Assembly: GCA_905250125.1 (NCBI GenBank)
Contig: CAJNOL010000040.1
Span: forward strand, 1-64,000
Length of the DNA stretch: 64,000 nucleotides
Reading direction: 5' to 3'
Source: Rotaria sordida
Taxonomy: Eukaryota > Rotifera > Eurotatoria > Philodinida > Philodinidae
The notes under the pieces are model-generated. The model did not search any database and had not been told where the DNA came from. It was given only the letters and a program-made list of their open reading frames with translations. This document shows positions 39,101-50,027 of the stretch, piece after piece (position 1 is the stretch's first letter; every line of letters begins with the position of its first letter). Made by a program: the position numbers and the translations under genes.

Positions 39101-41626
39101 AATTGAAATCTATTTTTATTTCTTACGTTGAGTTTTGCATCTTGTGACTGATAATAATCACGATATTCTCATCTACACGCAAGACCGAGTGTGCCATCAA
39201 TTGTATTAAGTGACATGAGTATTACTGAAGTGAAGCAGTGTTAACTATGACATTAATAATTATAATCGATCTAGCTCTTTGAAATTGATCAGTGAGTATT
39301 TTACCCATGAAAAGTTATATTACTAATTGATAGTCTTCATGAGTTGGAATACTCACGAATACATCTTGATCTTTCGGTTTTTGACTTATCCCTCATGCTA
39401 TTTTTTTCAAATATTAAAATTGTCCGATTTTAATCAACTCATCATTACTATGATAAACTTTTTACAATGTTCTACTAAATGACTGAAATGATTGTGAAGT
39501 TCCATCATGTATAAATCTTTTTTTTTTTAAAGAAATATACTTTGAATAGTATCATTCTAACGAAGGAACGTTCTCAACTGATCAATTGCTTTTGAGTTCT
39601 GACTCTGTACATAAAGTAGACTCCAGTAAGATATGAAAATAACTCAAAAGAATAAGTCCTCTTAGACCTTCTCTCCAGAGTTATAGGTATTTTACTAGCA
39701 TTTTAACCTCGGACATGGTATATACCACCAAATCGAATATCGGTATTTCGATCTGAGATTTCGACTACAGATGGGTCTGTTTGCCAATAGAATGTTTTGC
39801 AGATTTTAGCTCAAAAAGAATATTTTCTTCCCGAGATTTTCAAGTGCCAAAGAATCACTCATCTTCCACGGAATATGCTAGAATTTTCTGTTATTTGAAG
39901 CTTTAATATCTCGCGAAGAAAACTTTCTTTTGAGCAGAAAATTTTCAAAACATTCTATCGACAAATAGATCTGCCTGTAGAAAAAAAATCTCAGACCAAA
40001 ATATCGCTATTCGATTCGTTGATATATATTAAAATAATCGTGAAAATTTTAATCTGAAAAAAAAAGAAAAGAAAAGAAATCATTCTCTAACTTTATTTCA
40101 TTATTAGTTAATCAACGTGAAAGTCCAATTTTATCTGAAGGAAGTGATTCAACAAATTATTTAACAACTGTTAATATTGAACGTTATAATAATCGACCAT
40201 TAACATCGACCCAGCGATCAACAACAATCGATGGTAATAATCATCATCAAACATCAAGATATCCACCAATGACAGGACAAGAAGAATATCATCGAAATAA
40301 TTATACAAATTCTGTATCGAAATCAATTGATCCACAAATAAATTATCGTTCATCAAAACCAAAACGTTCTGTTGAATGGGATGAAGAAAATATTCAACAG
40401 AATGAAGGTAAATTTAATTTAAAAACAAAAAAGAACTATTCTTTATAAAAGATAGATCTCATTCTATGTACTAATAAGCATATAAAAGAATAAATAAAAC
40501 TTCTTTTTTTTTTGCCCATAGAACTCTATAAATATGCATTAGTACCATATAGCGGTAAAGAAAAATCCTCAAGTTCTTTTTTTCTAAACACTCAATCACA
40601 TACACATAGTATATCATAGTAGTTTATTATTATTATTATTTTTTTTCTATTCGTCCGTCCTCTATCTGTAGTTACACATATTTAGTCGAATTTTTCACTA
40701 TACACATTGCATATTTATTTTTCGTACTTTCTATATTTAGTGATGTCTTTTTTTTCTCTATTTAGGATCACAACATCGAAGTAAATTGTTATTGTTAATT
40801 TTTATATACATTTCTTTTTTATATTAGATAATGGAAATTATGATAATCAACATCGTTTACAACGACATCAACATCCAACGGATGGAACAAATGATTATAT
40901 GTCTCCATCATTACCACCACAATCATCATCTCATGTATATCAACAAAATTATGGTCTTAGTCGAAGTGCTGCATTACCTGAATCTCATCATCATTCACGT
41001 CGTTCGAATAGTTATACAATGTCAAATAGACAAATGAATAATGAGAATGATATACATGAGGGTATGAAAAAAATAATTTTTGTTTTTATTAGATGATTTA
41101 TTGTATTAATACAGATCGTCATCATGGTCGTCATCGTCAACAAAGTATTGAAACAACTAGGTAAGATAAATAATTAGTATGATTAAGAATTTATTGTTTT
41201 TTTTTTTTTTTGTTCTTGATACAGTCCACGACGTCCTTATGCTCCATCATCTATTACTGATATTCATTTAAATGATATAATTAAATTTTCTCGACCGGGT
41301 GGTAAAATTAGTAAAGGTGTTGTTAAATATATTGGTCCATTATCAGGCAAAAATGATCAATATCTTGGCTTAGAATTAGAAGATGAAGGTAAAAAAATAA
41401 AGATGGAATATTGATTTTTTTTTTTTACTTCTACAAAATAATATTTTTTTTCGTTTACAGAGAGTAAACATGATGGTATCTATCAAGGTGAACGTTTATT
41501 TCAATGGTAAGAAGAAAATAAAATAAAATTTTATTTAATTATATTTATTTTCTTTATTTTAGTAAACCAAATAAAGGAGTATTTGTTGGTTTTAGCAAAG
41601 TGATTATGGCATGGAGTGGAAAATAA
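36131..41626 (+). CDS. Coiled-coil protein with C-terminal CAP-Gly domain
   Basis: Likely microtubule plus-end or centrosome-associated protein. Fifteen exons: 36131-36622, 37622-37780, 37882-38062, 38134-38255, 38319-38411, 38506-38576, 38632-38843, 40108-40407, 40522-40554, 40766-40780, 40828-41061, 41115-41160, 41225-41388, 41461-41506 and 41563-41626. These sum to 2232 bases (743 residues) in phase. Residues 1-164 are Ser-rich. Several exons encode a coiled coil with L/E/N/Q heptads (ELDIMHLNKEIHELQLENKL, LKQRNDELFEENHRLN). A His/Gln/Ser-rich stretch follows. The CAP-Gly domain is at about 665-740, with GGKISKGVVKYIGPL, QYLGLELED, HDGIYQGERLFQC and the signature-like KPNKGVFVGFSKVIMAW. 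CAP-Gly domains bind EB1/tubulin EEY tails. The 33- and 15-base exons at 40.5-40.8 kb preserve phase and may be alternative. The family member is not recognised; CLIP, CYLD and CEP350 have different architectures. Confidence 0.82.
39719..40030. mobile_element. inverted-repeat hairpin element in a CAP-Gly gene intron
   Basis: The left arm, about 39719-39865, pairs with the right arm, about 39885-40030. For example AAATCGAATATCGGTATTTC pairs with GAATCGAATAGCGATATTTT read from the other strand, and CAATAGAATGTTTTGCA pairs with CGATAGAATGTTTTGAA. It holds the motif TATTTTCTTCCCGAGA at 39821-39836, similar to cores in the 4.0 and 49.5 kb hairpins. There is no coding content. It lies within the intron 38844-40107. 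Confidence 0.7.
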
Positions 41627-42054
41627 ATAATTCATTATAGACATGATAACATCACTATATAGTTGCCTTTTTTTTTTTATATGTACATATAGTTAAACAA
41701 TCGATCTCTTCCTTTCATCAGCATTTTCTTTTTCGGATATGAATATCTCAAATAGTCTTATATACTCAATTTTGAATCACTGAAATGAAGAAGAAAAAAA
41801 ACTTCCGTATCCATGAAAACTGATAGAAGTATTCTGAATACAAATATGTTTTGTTTTCTTGTGCCTTTTTTCTATACATTTTATTGTCAAAGTAGATAAA
41901 ACTAATGTGAATTTTCTCGTGTTTTATCTCCCTTATTATAATCTCTTCGGTTTTTTTTTCTCTTTTTTTTTTGAATCGTATTTTACGTAGAATGGATTGC
42001 TCAAAATATACAGTGACAATCTATATTTGTTTAAAGAAGAATTAAGTTATTATA
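41627..42054. other. convergent 3' flanks
   Basis: The spacer between the stop codons of the CAP-Gly gene (plus) and the SDR gene (minus). The 428 bases must hold both 3' UTRs, so the two transcripts probably come close or overlap. No other feature was seen. Confidence 0.6.
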
Positions 42055-43680
42055 TTACCAATTACATATATGATAATCTTTTAGAAAACATCCATACGGA
42101 ATATTAATATTAGTTTTTCCATCAGATAATTGTTTATAAGTATCAATAATTGGATCAAGAACACGTGCTGCAGCATCATCTTCATCAAATGGTGTTTGAA
42201 AATCTTGATCAATCATTGATTTTATTACTTGTTCTGATGAATTTTCATCTTTAATCAAACCTAGAAAATTAAAATAATCAAAATTTAATCTTTTTAAAAT
42301 AAAATTATTCTATATAAATGAACCTGTATCAACAGAAATCATATAGATATTTGATTTTAAATAATCTATAGCTGATGTACGTGTCATCATATTTAATGCA
42401 GCAAAAGCTGCATTTGTATGTGGATGTTGATCAGTTTTATTAGAATGAGAAAATGAACTTTCCATAGTTGATACATTTATAATAAATTTAATACTATCAG
42501 GATTTGGATGTTTATTATCCATAAGTACTTTAAGTTTACTATTGAGAATAAATGGTGCTAAAGTATTTATAGTAAGAACTTCATTTATTTCAATTGTTGA
42601 TAAATCATTAAGATGTGATAAACAAGAATTTGTTGAACGAAAATCAATCGATTGTTGATGTACATCAAATGAAGTATTATTAATTATTAAAGATGTTTGT
42701 TTAGAACTATCATTAGAATTATTTGTATAAGGTAAATATAGTGGATATAATGATGACGATGATGATGTTTGCTGAATTCGATTAGAAAATGGTATTAATC
42801 GTTCATAGAATTGTAGATTTCCATTTAAAATCTTTTGTTGATCATTAGATAAAAGAGAATAATTAATTAATCTTTCATGATTAAATAAATCTTGATAAAA
42901 TTCTTTTGATTGTTGAATTGTTTGACAAACATTATTAATTAAAAAATCTAATCTATCATATTTTTCAATTAACATTTTTGTAAATAATTCTACAAGTTGT
43001 GAATATCGAAAATCAATTTCATAAATATGTATACGATCTTTCCATTGTTCAAAATCTTGTTCTTTATTTAAACGATTTAAAAAATCTATTGAAAATCGAC
43101 TTGTTGTTATAACAAAACAATTAGCACGTAATAATTTTAAAACAATTCGATAACCAATTTTAATTTGACCATTAGTAACTAAAGCAATACAATTTGTAAG
43201 ATCAGTTGTTTGTAAACGTTTTTCATAATTCAATTTTGCACATGATGGACAAAGTTGGTCATAAAAAAAATGTAATGTATGATATTTTTGTTTACATATA
43301 TAACAAAATTTTAATTCAGTTAATTGTTGTATTATGTGATTGTCGTTATCTTCATTTTTTGTTTCAATTTGTTCAATAGTATCAGGTACAATAGTATGTT
43401 CTAATTGAAATTGTTGAAATTTTTTAGCTCGACGCAATCGAATTGTTTTTTGATCAATTAATTTTATTTGACGATGATTATTTTGCTTTTTGTTTTTTTT
43501 TAAACCTTTTCCAATATGATATAAATTATGTATTATTGGTCTAATACTTTGATATTCATCTGATTCAATTGATAAATATTCATTGTTATTAGTAAATGTT
43601 GAAAGAACTTTTATACAAGTTGTTAAATCAGTAGATGAAATTGAAAGTGATGATGATGATGACGGTTCATCTATGGACAT
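42055..43680 (-). CDS. Zinc-ribbon plus short-chain dehydrogenase/reductase-like protein
   Basis: Two exons, 42324-43680 and 42055-42260, give 520 residues. After a Ser-rich, basic N-terminus comes a CxxC-x(18)-CxxC pair (CYICKQKYHTLHFFYDQLCPSC) followed by LNYEKR, a small zinc-ribbon-like module. Then follows an SDR Rossmann fold: IALVTNGQIKIGYRIVLKLL (TGxxxGxG position, first Gly replaced by Asn), a basic/Ser-rich segment after the second strand (ITTSR), DFLINNVCQTI (NNAG position) and FIINVSTMESSF with the Ser. The helix HTNAAFAALNMMTRTSAIDY occupies the YxxxK place, but the Lys is Phe and the Tyr is Thr. ISVDTG and a C-terminal D...P..D region complete it. Relatives of this zinc-plus-SDR architecture carry HTNxAKAALNM there, so loss of the Lys points to a non-catalytic protein. 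Cofactor and substrate are unknown. Confidence 0.75.
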
Positions 43681-45240
43681 GACGAGATTTTTGCTTTAAT
43701 ATGAACTAAAATACATTAAGCTCTTTCTTTTTATTGTTTTACAAACATTTGATGATGAAATTGGCTGATGCAAAAAGCAAAAAAACATATGAAATATTTA
43801 TTTATCATAAACTTCTGTCGTAATTTCGCAATATAGTTACGTATAATGTATCAGTAAGAACAGAAAATATAATGTTTTACATAGAAATGACTCAGAATAC
43901 TAATCGAAAACTGTAATCTCTTCCATTTCTCCAAATGAAAACGCAATTTTGTTAGAAAATAAATACATTGGAGATTTGCTTTAGGTTGGATCTTTCATAA
44001 ATATACTTTTTCAGAAAAACTAACAAATCTTTTTTCGTTTTTTTTTTCTATTCATGTATTTTCAAATTCTCGAAGTAGATATATTGTAGTCGATTGCCCT
44101 CCTTTTTTTTTAGTGTGAAAAAGGATATGAAATTACAATGCCTGACAGAACCCATTTTTTTAATTAAACTTCTTTATACTTGTATGAAAAGGCACGTCTA
44201 TAAATAGGTGATTATTTTTCTGGGTATTGAACTTATAATCCTTTTCCTTGACATAAAAAGTAAGAATTTAAAAAAAAGAAGAACTTTGTCAGGTACTGCA
44301 CTTTGACATGCTGTTTTAAATAAAAAAAAAACAGATTTAAAATATAGAATAATGGTCTACAGAGAATTTTGAATTATTAAATGAGCTATATTTGACTCTT
44401 GTTTGTTAAATATCTCACAACAACGTCATGTTTTAGAGTTGAATATTTTATATGATTTGAATGTACCTGGCTCAAAGTTGATTTTTGAGGATTAAGGGAA
44501 GCTTAAAACGAGATTTAAATCTAATCTTTTATCTATGCAACAAATTTTTCTCTATAGAAGACATCATGACAAATGATATTTGATATAGAATCATAAAATT
44601 TTAGTTAATTTCTATTCTTATGATTCTGTTTTTCATAAAATATATATTTAATGAAGTAAAATGTACTTTATCAATGTCACATCGAATAATGATTGATCTT
44701 TTACTTTTAATAATAGCCCAAATATTAAAAGTTTTATAGATGATTGATAAATATAAGAAAGAAGATTACACAAAATATACTCGAGAGAAAAAACTCTGTT
44801 TAACAATGAAATGTTTATATTGATGCAAAATCAATTATAATCAAACCTACATAATATATCTAATTTATTCAGATAAATCAGTTAAATTTACTTCTAAATT
44901 CTAAAAGAAGCATAGTAAAATAAAAAACATGACAGTTGAGAAGTTATGAATTGAATTAAGTATTAAATAGATCTTTGTTTATGCTGAACTTTTTTTTTTT
45001 TGGATGTAATGAAATAGAATCTAGTTCTAAATGAAATTATACAAGTATCCTGTCGAATTCTTTCAAATGACGTAACATGACTGACGTAACATTTGTTTTG
45101 ATATCAATCGTCATTTGTTACTTGACTTTCATTCTGAAATCATATATAGTCATGTTTTAAACAAATAATTGAAAGAACAAGATCTACTTTCTCGTTTTTT
45201 CTTTTGTTTGCATATTCTCTATCAAGTTTATTATACAAAT
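43681..45240. other. intergenic, divergent promoters
   Basis: The spacer between the SDR gene (minus) and the secreted-protein gene (plus). It should hold both promoters. AT-rich with poly-A/T tracts; no exon or repeat was recognised. Confidence 0.45.
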
Positions 45241-45654
45241 ATGTCGAGATATTTCATTATTAGTCTACTATTTATTACTAGTAACTCAATATTAAAATAA
45301 TTTTCTATATTTTAATTATTTCATTATTGTTTAGATATTAATTTTTCAATTGGTTCTTATATTCGTATATGTAATCAAAGTATTTATTTAGCTAAATGTT
45401 ATCTTGAATCACAATCATATACTTATGGACTTCAAAATTATAAATATGATACAGAATTATTTCCAATATATCAATGTTCAAAATTAGATATACCTTTTGA
45501 TGCTGTTTGGAATTATCTTGAATGTAAAGCTCTTACATTTATTGCTATTTATAGTACAATTTTTACACAAGAATTTTCTTCAACAATATTTAATACTTGT
45601 TATACAATTACAGGAACTATATTAAATCCAACATGGTCAGAAATAAGATGTTAA
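45241..45654 (+). CDS. Small secreted six-cysteine protein
   Basis: A two-exon gene: 45241-45280 and 45335-45654, joined in phase across a 54-base intron with GTAACT donor and TTGTTTAG acceptor. It encodes 119 residues. The first exon carries the hydrophobic leader MSRYFIISLLFITN, a likely signal peptide. The mature part has six cysteines, in IRIC, LAKC, IYQC, YLEC, NTC and a C-terminal EIRC just before the TAA. They are well spaced for three disulfides, and there is no transmembrane segment. The coding region has the same codon style (TTA, GAA, ACA, TCA) as the other genes, which supports it being real. No family is recognised. It could be a lineage-specific secreted or body-fluid protein; function is unknown. 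Confidence 0.68.
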
Positions 45655-45776
45655 TACAATGTTCTATATCTTTTGAATTTTACTTTTCTATCAATAAGAA
45701 AAAAAAAGAATATAAAAATAATGAAATATATATTTATCTTGAGAAATAATCAAACTTGTTAAATGCATTTCTAAGT

Positions 45777-46323
45777 AAAAGTCTTTCCCCTTCACCTCAT
45801 TCTTTTTGTATAGGACGCCTTTGGTCTCAAGTGAATGTTAGTTATAAGGCTAGTTCAAGTACTTTATTGATGACAATTTGCTTCAGTGAACAATATACAT
45901 CGTTCAATACAATTGAGCAATACTACAAATGAGTTGGTTGACAGAATATTGTCTTTTCTATATCTACTAGCTGTTTTACTGGTTTAGGTCATTAAACTCT
46001 TTTCGTCGACGACTCGAAGCTTTTCCAAGAATGTGGTATAGACAATTATACAAAATACAGATAAAACCTAGTAAAACATTCAGGAAATATCAAAAAACAA
46101 GAGATAACTCAGTCATGAAAGTATTCTATCAACCAACTCATGTGTACTATTGACTGATTGTATTGAATGATATACATTCTTCATTGAAGCAGGCCGTAAT
46201 CAATCATACACTAGAGGAAAATACAGCATTTAAACCATTCTTATAACCAACATTCCCTTAAGATCAAAGGAGTTTGATAAAAAGGAAGGCGAGGAAAGGA
46301 TGGAGTTGAGGAAAGACTTTAGA
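45777..46323. mobile_element. inverted-repeat foldback element
   Basis: The left arm, about 45777-46000, pairs with the right arm, about 46060-46323. AAATGAGTTGGTTGACAGAATA matches ACATGAGTTGGTTGATAGAATA read from the other strand, and AAGTCTTTCC at the left tip pairs with GGAAAGACTT at the right tip. Roughly 75 percent by eye. There is no open frame. It sits 120 bases after the secreted-protein gene. Confidence 0.72.
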
Positions 46324-47352
46324 TGGCAGATGTAACAAGAAAATATGTGGCATAGATAATATTATTTTAATATTTTTATTTTAATATAATTTATTAATGC
46401 ATGGTTATGTTTTAGTTTATGTTGCATGCTTCATAAATACTTCCAAATTTGATTCAACATCTATCCAATATGCACTATTATTAAATTATTGTTTATTTTA
46501 ATTATCAGATATTCTTTTTTTTTTTAAAGTTGAGAATGATCTTTCGAAGATCGAAAATATACTATCTCAAGAAAATTTAATGATGCATAAACATGTGCTC
46601 TTAACTGTAAAATCGCTCATATCAATGTTTGAAATCGTACATATTCTTATATAAATTATTACACGAAAATTGATGTGATTCGATTGTTACGATAGAAACG
46701 ATTTAAGAAATCGTTGACTTTGTAATACTCGATAACTAGTGACATCTAATCAAATAAATTATTATGTTTTTCAATATATGCCTACAATTAACGTAGCGAC
46801 GTAGACATACTGTGTTATGTTTCGTTCATTGCTTAACCACTTGACCGAAAGACTAGGATAAATATGAATCATATATGTTATTCGTTGTATGTAGTTCTAA
46901 TTCCAACGAGATAGATTGGTCGTTATATTTTCCTGTCCATTAGGTCGCACAAAAAAACATAGAGAAAAATTAAAACAGCATTTTTCTTCTTTCCTTTTTT
47001 TTTTTTCTTTTTTGCTAACTAGAAAAACAGCCTTTATTTTCAGTCTTATAAAAACCTTGAGTCAATACAAGGAAAAGAAAATAGCATACTAACTGTGAAT
47101 AGTCGTTAATTCTCTGGGAAAAGACAAAATCTTTTTTTTTCTTTTACTCTCAATAGAACAGCATGTTCATTGACTGTTAAATTACACTTTTTTTTTTTCT
47201 CTATTTATTAATTCGTCTATATCATGCTGTGTATGTTTTTGTTTTGTGTTCTTATTTCTATCTAACAAAAAATTTATTTTATTTTTTTATTATTTCGTGT
47301 TCGGGTGAATATAGACGAATCAAACAAAATAAACAAAAAAAGAAAAACAACA
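46324..47352. other. upstream region of the REPS gene
   Basis: The region just before the ATG at 47353 is T-rich, with an acceptor-like ..GTGAATATAG at 47303-47312, so an untranslated (or unrecognised coding) first exon may exist upstream. No clear exon was found. Confidence 0.45.
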
Positions 47353-48905
47353 ATGACGACCAGTGATGGCGTCACACTTCGTCATCCTTCAATACCAATT
47401 GTTGATGCTCATCCACGATTAGATATTGATACAATATCAATTCTTAGTTCACAATCTGATAGTGTTCAACATTTATCATCATATGTTGAATCAGATGATG
47501 AAGGTAAAGGTTTAGTTGGAAGTAATTCATCACGTTTACATGATGCAATAAATCAATCATCATCATTAACATCAACAACATATCAAAATCAACCAGCAGC
47601 ATTTAAAAAAGATTGGACTATGTATTTAACTAAAACAAATAATGGTAATCATAATAAACATCGTTATAATAATAAAAATAATAATAATCAAAGCTCAAGT
47701 GATACAAGTGAAAGTGATCATAATGAATCATCATCAAGTATATCGAATAATGATGATGAAAGTGAACAAGATATTGTTGATGATCCATGGACTATAAATA
47801 ATGTACAACGAGAATATTATACAAAACAATTTAAAGATATACAACCAGATATAACAAAAGTCATTTCTGGTAAATTAATTTTAAATAATAAAGAAAAGAA
47901 AAAAAATTTTGTTGGTCTTTCTCTCTCACTCTCTTTTCTTATTTAGGTAATATAGCGAAAGAATTTTTTGAACGTTCACGTTTACCAACAAGTGAATTAT
48001 CACAAATATGGAATTTATCTGATGTTAATCATGATGGTGCATTATCACTTGCTGAATTTTGTACAGCTATGCATCTTGTTGTTTTACGTGTTAATGGTTT
48101 TGAATTACCCGATGAACTTCCATTACAATTACAACCATATACACCACTTATTGATTTATCTGATTCAACAACAATATTATCACAAACAAATGAACAAACA
48201 GAAAATTGGGCAAATTTTAAAGATACAAAGAGTGATTTAAAAAATTCTATAACAACAAATATTGATGATAATACAACTTCACCTAAACAATTTATGTATG
48301 GACCTCCATTAGCTGACAATAATCGTATTGTAGCACCAGTACCTGTTCGTCTTTCATCAACACCACCACCAATACCACCACCGATTGTTGTTCCAACAAT
48401 AAAACCACCTCCACCACCACCACCACCTCGTGCACCTGGTCGTACAGCATCTGTTGATGTACCTCATCAACCTACATTACCTCCACGTACAAATATTAAT
48501 GATACTCCTCAACGTAACATAATACAAACAACAACAAATAATATTCATAATAATAATAATAATAATAATTCATCATCATCATCAACAACAACAACACCAT
48601 ATCTTTATAATCGTACACGTCCATCAATAGCATCAACACCACAACAATCGGATGCTAATTTTTTATTTGGACAAATACGAGATTTACTTCAACCTGATCA
48701 TTTACAAGAATTAGCATCAATTATATCAACACCATCAACAACAACAATTGAAAATCTTCATATAGCATTAAATCAAACAAAAACTCGAAATTCAGTACTT
48801 AAAGCACAACTTAAACATTGGGAAGATCAGCTGACAGATTTAATTGATAAACGTATCTCATTAGAACTTCAATATAAATTACAACAACAACAACAACAGC
48901 CATAA
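47353..48905 (+). CDS. REPS1: RalBP1-associated EH-domain protein (REPS1/2-like)
   Basis: Endocytic adaptor family that links Ral/RalBP1 to EH-domain trafficking. Exons 47353-47869 and 47947-48905 sum to 1476 bases (491 residues). An EH domain at about residues 150-235 starts with DDPWTINNVQREYYTKQFK and continues AAKEFF-like NIAKEFFERSRLP, SELSQIWNLSD, an EF-hand loop with Asp/Asn/Asp ligands near 198-202 (DVNHDGALSLAEF) and AMHLVVLRVNGFELP. This matches REPS more closely than EPS15 or EHD. Next come WANF, a Pro-rich SH3-target stretch (TIKPPPPPPPPRAPGRTASVD), Asn and Ser runs and a C-terminal coiled coil (KTRNSVLKAQ...DLIDKRISLELQ), which in REPS binds RalBP1. The first EH domain of long REPS isoforms is not visible. 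Either it is absent, or it lies in an unidentified upstream exon. The ATG at 47353 has AACAACA before it and is the first in frame. Confidence 0.85.
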
Positions 48906-49510
48906 CTCTTATTTTGTTATAATCGAGCTCTTTTTTTCTTCTTTTCGCGCCTATATAGATGTATAGAAAGAAAGTCTATATTTTTCTTTTTTCTTTTTTG
49001 GTTCGATTCAATCGGCAATTGTTTTTGTTCTTATTTTGCTCAATGTATTTCTTCATAGCCTTTTCTTTTTTGTCTGGAAACAATAATTTTCTCTCTCTTT
49101 CGTTTTTTCTCGGTTTGTTGTTTTTTGATTCTTCTCAAGAGTTTATACTCATCTGTCAACATGTACACATTTATTATGATATATATATATATAGATATAA
49201 ATATATATTCTATGGTCCTTTTTTTTTTGTTTTTCTTTTATTCGAATCCATCGAATGATAAAAAACATAGATTTGAAAATTTTCAATTTTAATATTTATA
49301 AAAAAAAAAAAAAAAGATCTCAATTGCATATAATCAGATAGATAATGAAAGCAGAACATTAATGAAAAAGTTATAAAACTTTAGATTTAAATTCTTAATC
49401 AATAGATTGTGTTTTTTTTTTGAATTTATTCTAGATTATTCAATTAACAGATTTCTGTCAAGTATTAATTCTATTATAGTGTTGTATGTAAAAGCATAAT
49501 CACGAGGGGG
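48906..49510. other. REPS 3' flank
   Basis: T-rich 3' UTR-like sequence with long T tracts and a TA repeat near 49180-49206. No gene was seen. Confidence 0.5.
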
Positions 49511-49863
49511 CTATTCTAACTGATACCTATGGTTTGAGCCCATATTGTGCCTACAAGAGGGCGTTGGTGAGACGAGCAAAAGTCTTAAAAGTGTTCGTTC
49601 AGACATTTCACATAAATCGAGTTTACTTAAAAATTTAATATCTCGTTGAAGAATATTTTCTTTGGTTGAAACTTTTAGGATATTCTTAGAGTCGTTAAAT
49701 TTATCTATGAGCAAAATTTTAGGTCGAAAATTCAGTAAAATGTTCATAACTGAGCTCCAGAGTCTCATGGAGACGAACCATTTTAGGCTTTTCCTAATCT
49801 CACTGACACACCCTTATAGGTACAACATGTGCTTAAACGATAGACATCAGTTAGAGATAGTTC
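49511..49863. mobile_element. imperfect palindromic hairpin element
   Basis: The left half from about 49511 (CTATTCTAACTGATACCTATGG) pairs with the right end (CTATCTCTAACTGATGTCTATC on the other strand, up to 49863). Pairing continues inward through GTTGGTGAGAC/GTCAGTGAGAT to a near-central axis around 49690. Because it is almost a perfect palindrome, both strands stay open (85 and 90 codons), but the frames are mirror images of one another and are not genes. It includes AATATCTCGTTGAAGAATAT at about 49638-49657, related to motifs in the hairpins at 4.1 and 39.8 kb. Confidence 0.72.
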
Positions 49864-50027
49864 TCTCGTTAGCAAATTATCTGATCAATTCAATGAAATC
49901 CGAAACATTTTTTAAAAAACCTCATAAAAACTAAAGTATTTAATATTTATTCTTCTTATTGTAACTTTTAATTGTAGATGACGGCTAGCTCATAATAAAC
50001 ATTACAATATGTTTTTCTCTTTTCAGA

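Noticed and set aside
49511-49934. Overlapping 85- and 90-codon frames on opposite strands
   Set aside because: They are mirror images arising from one palindromic element.
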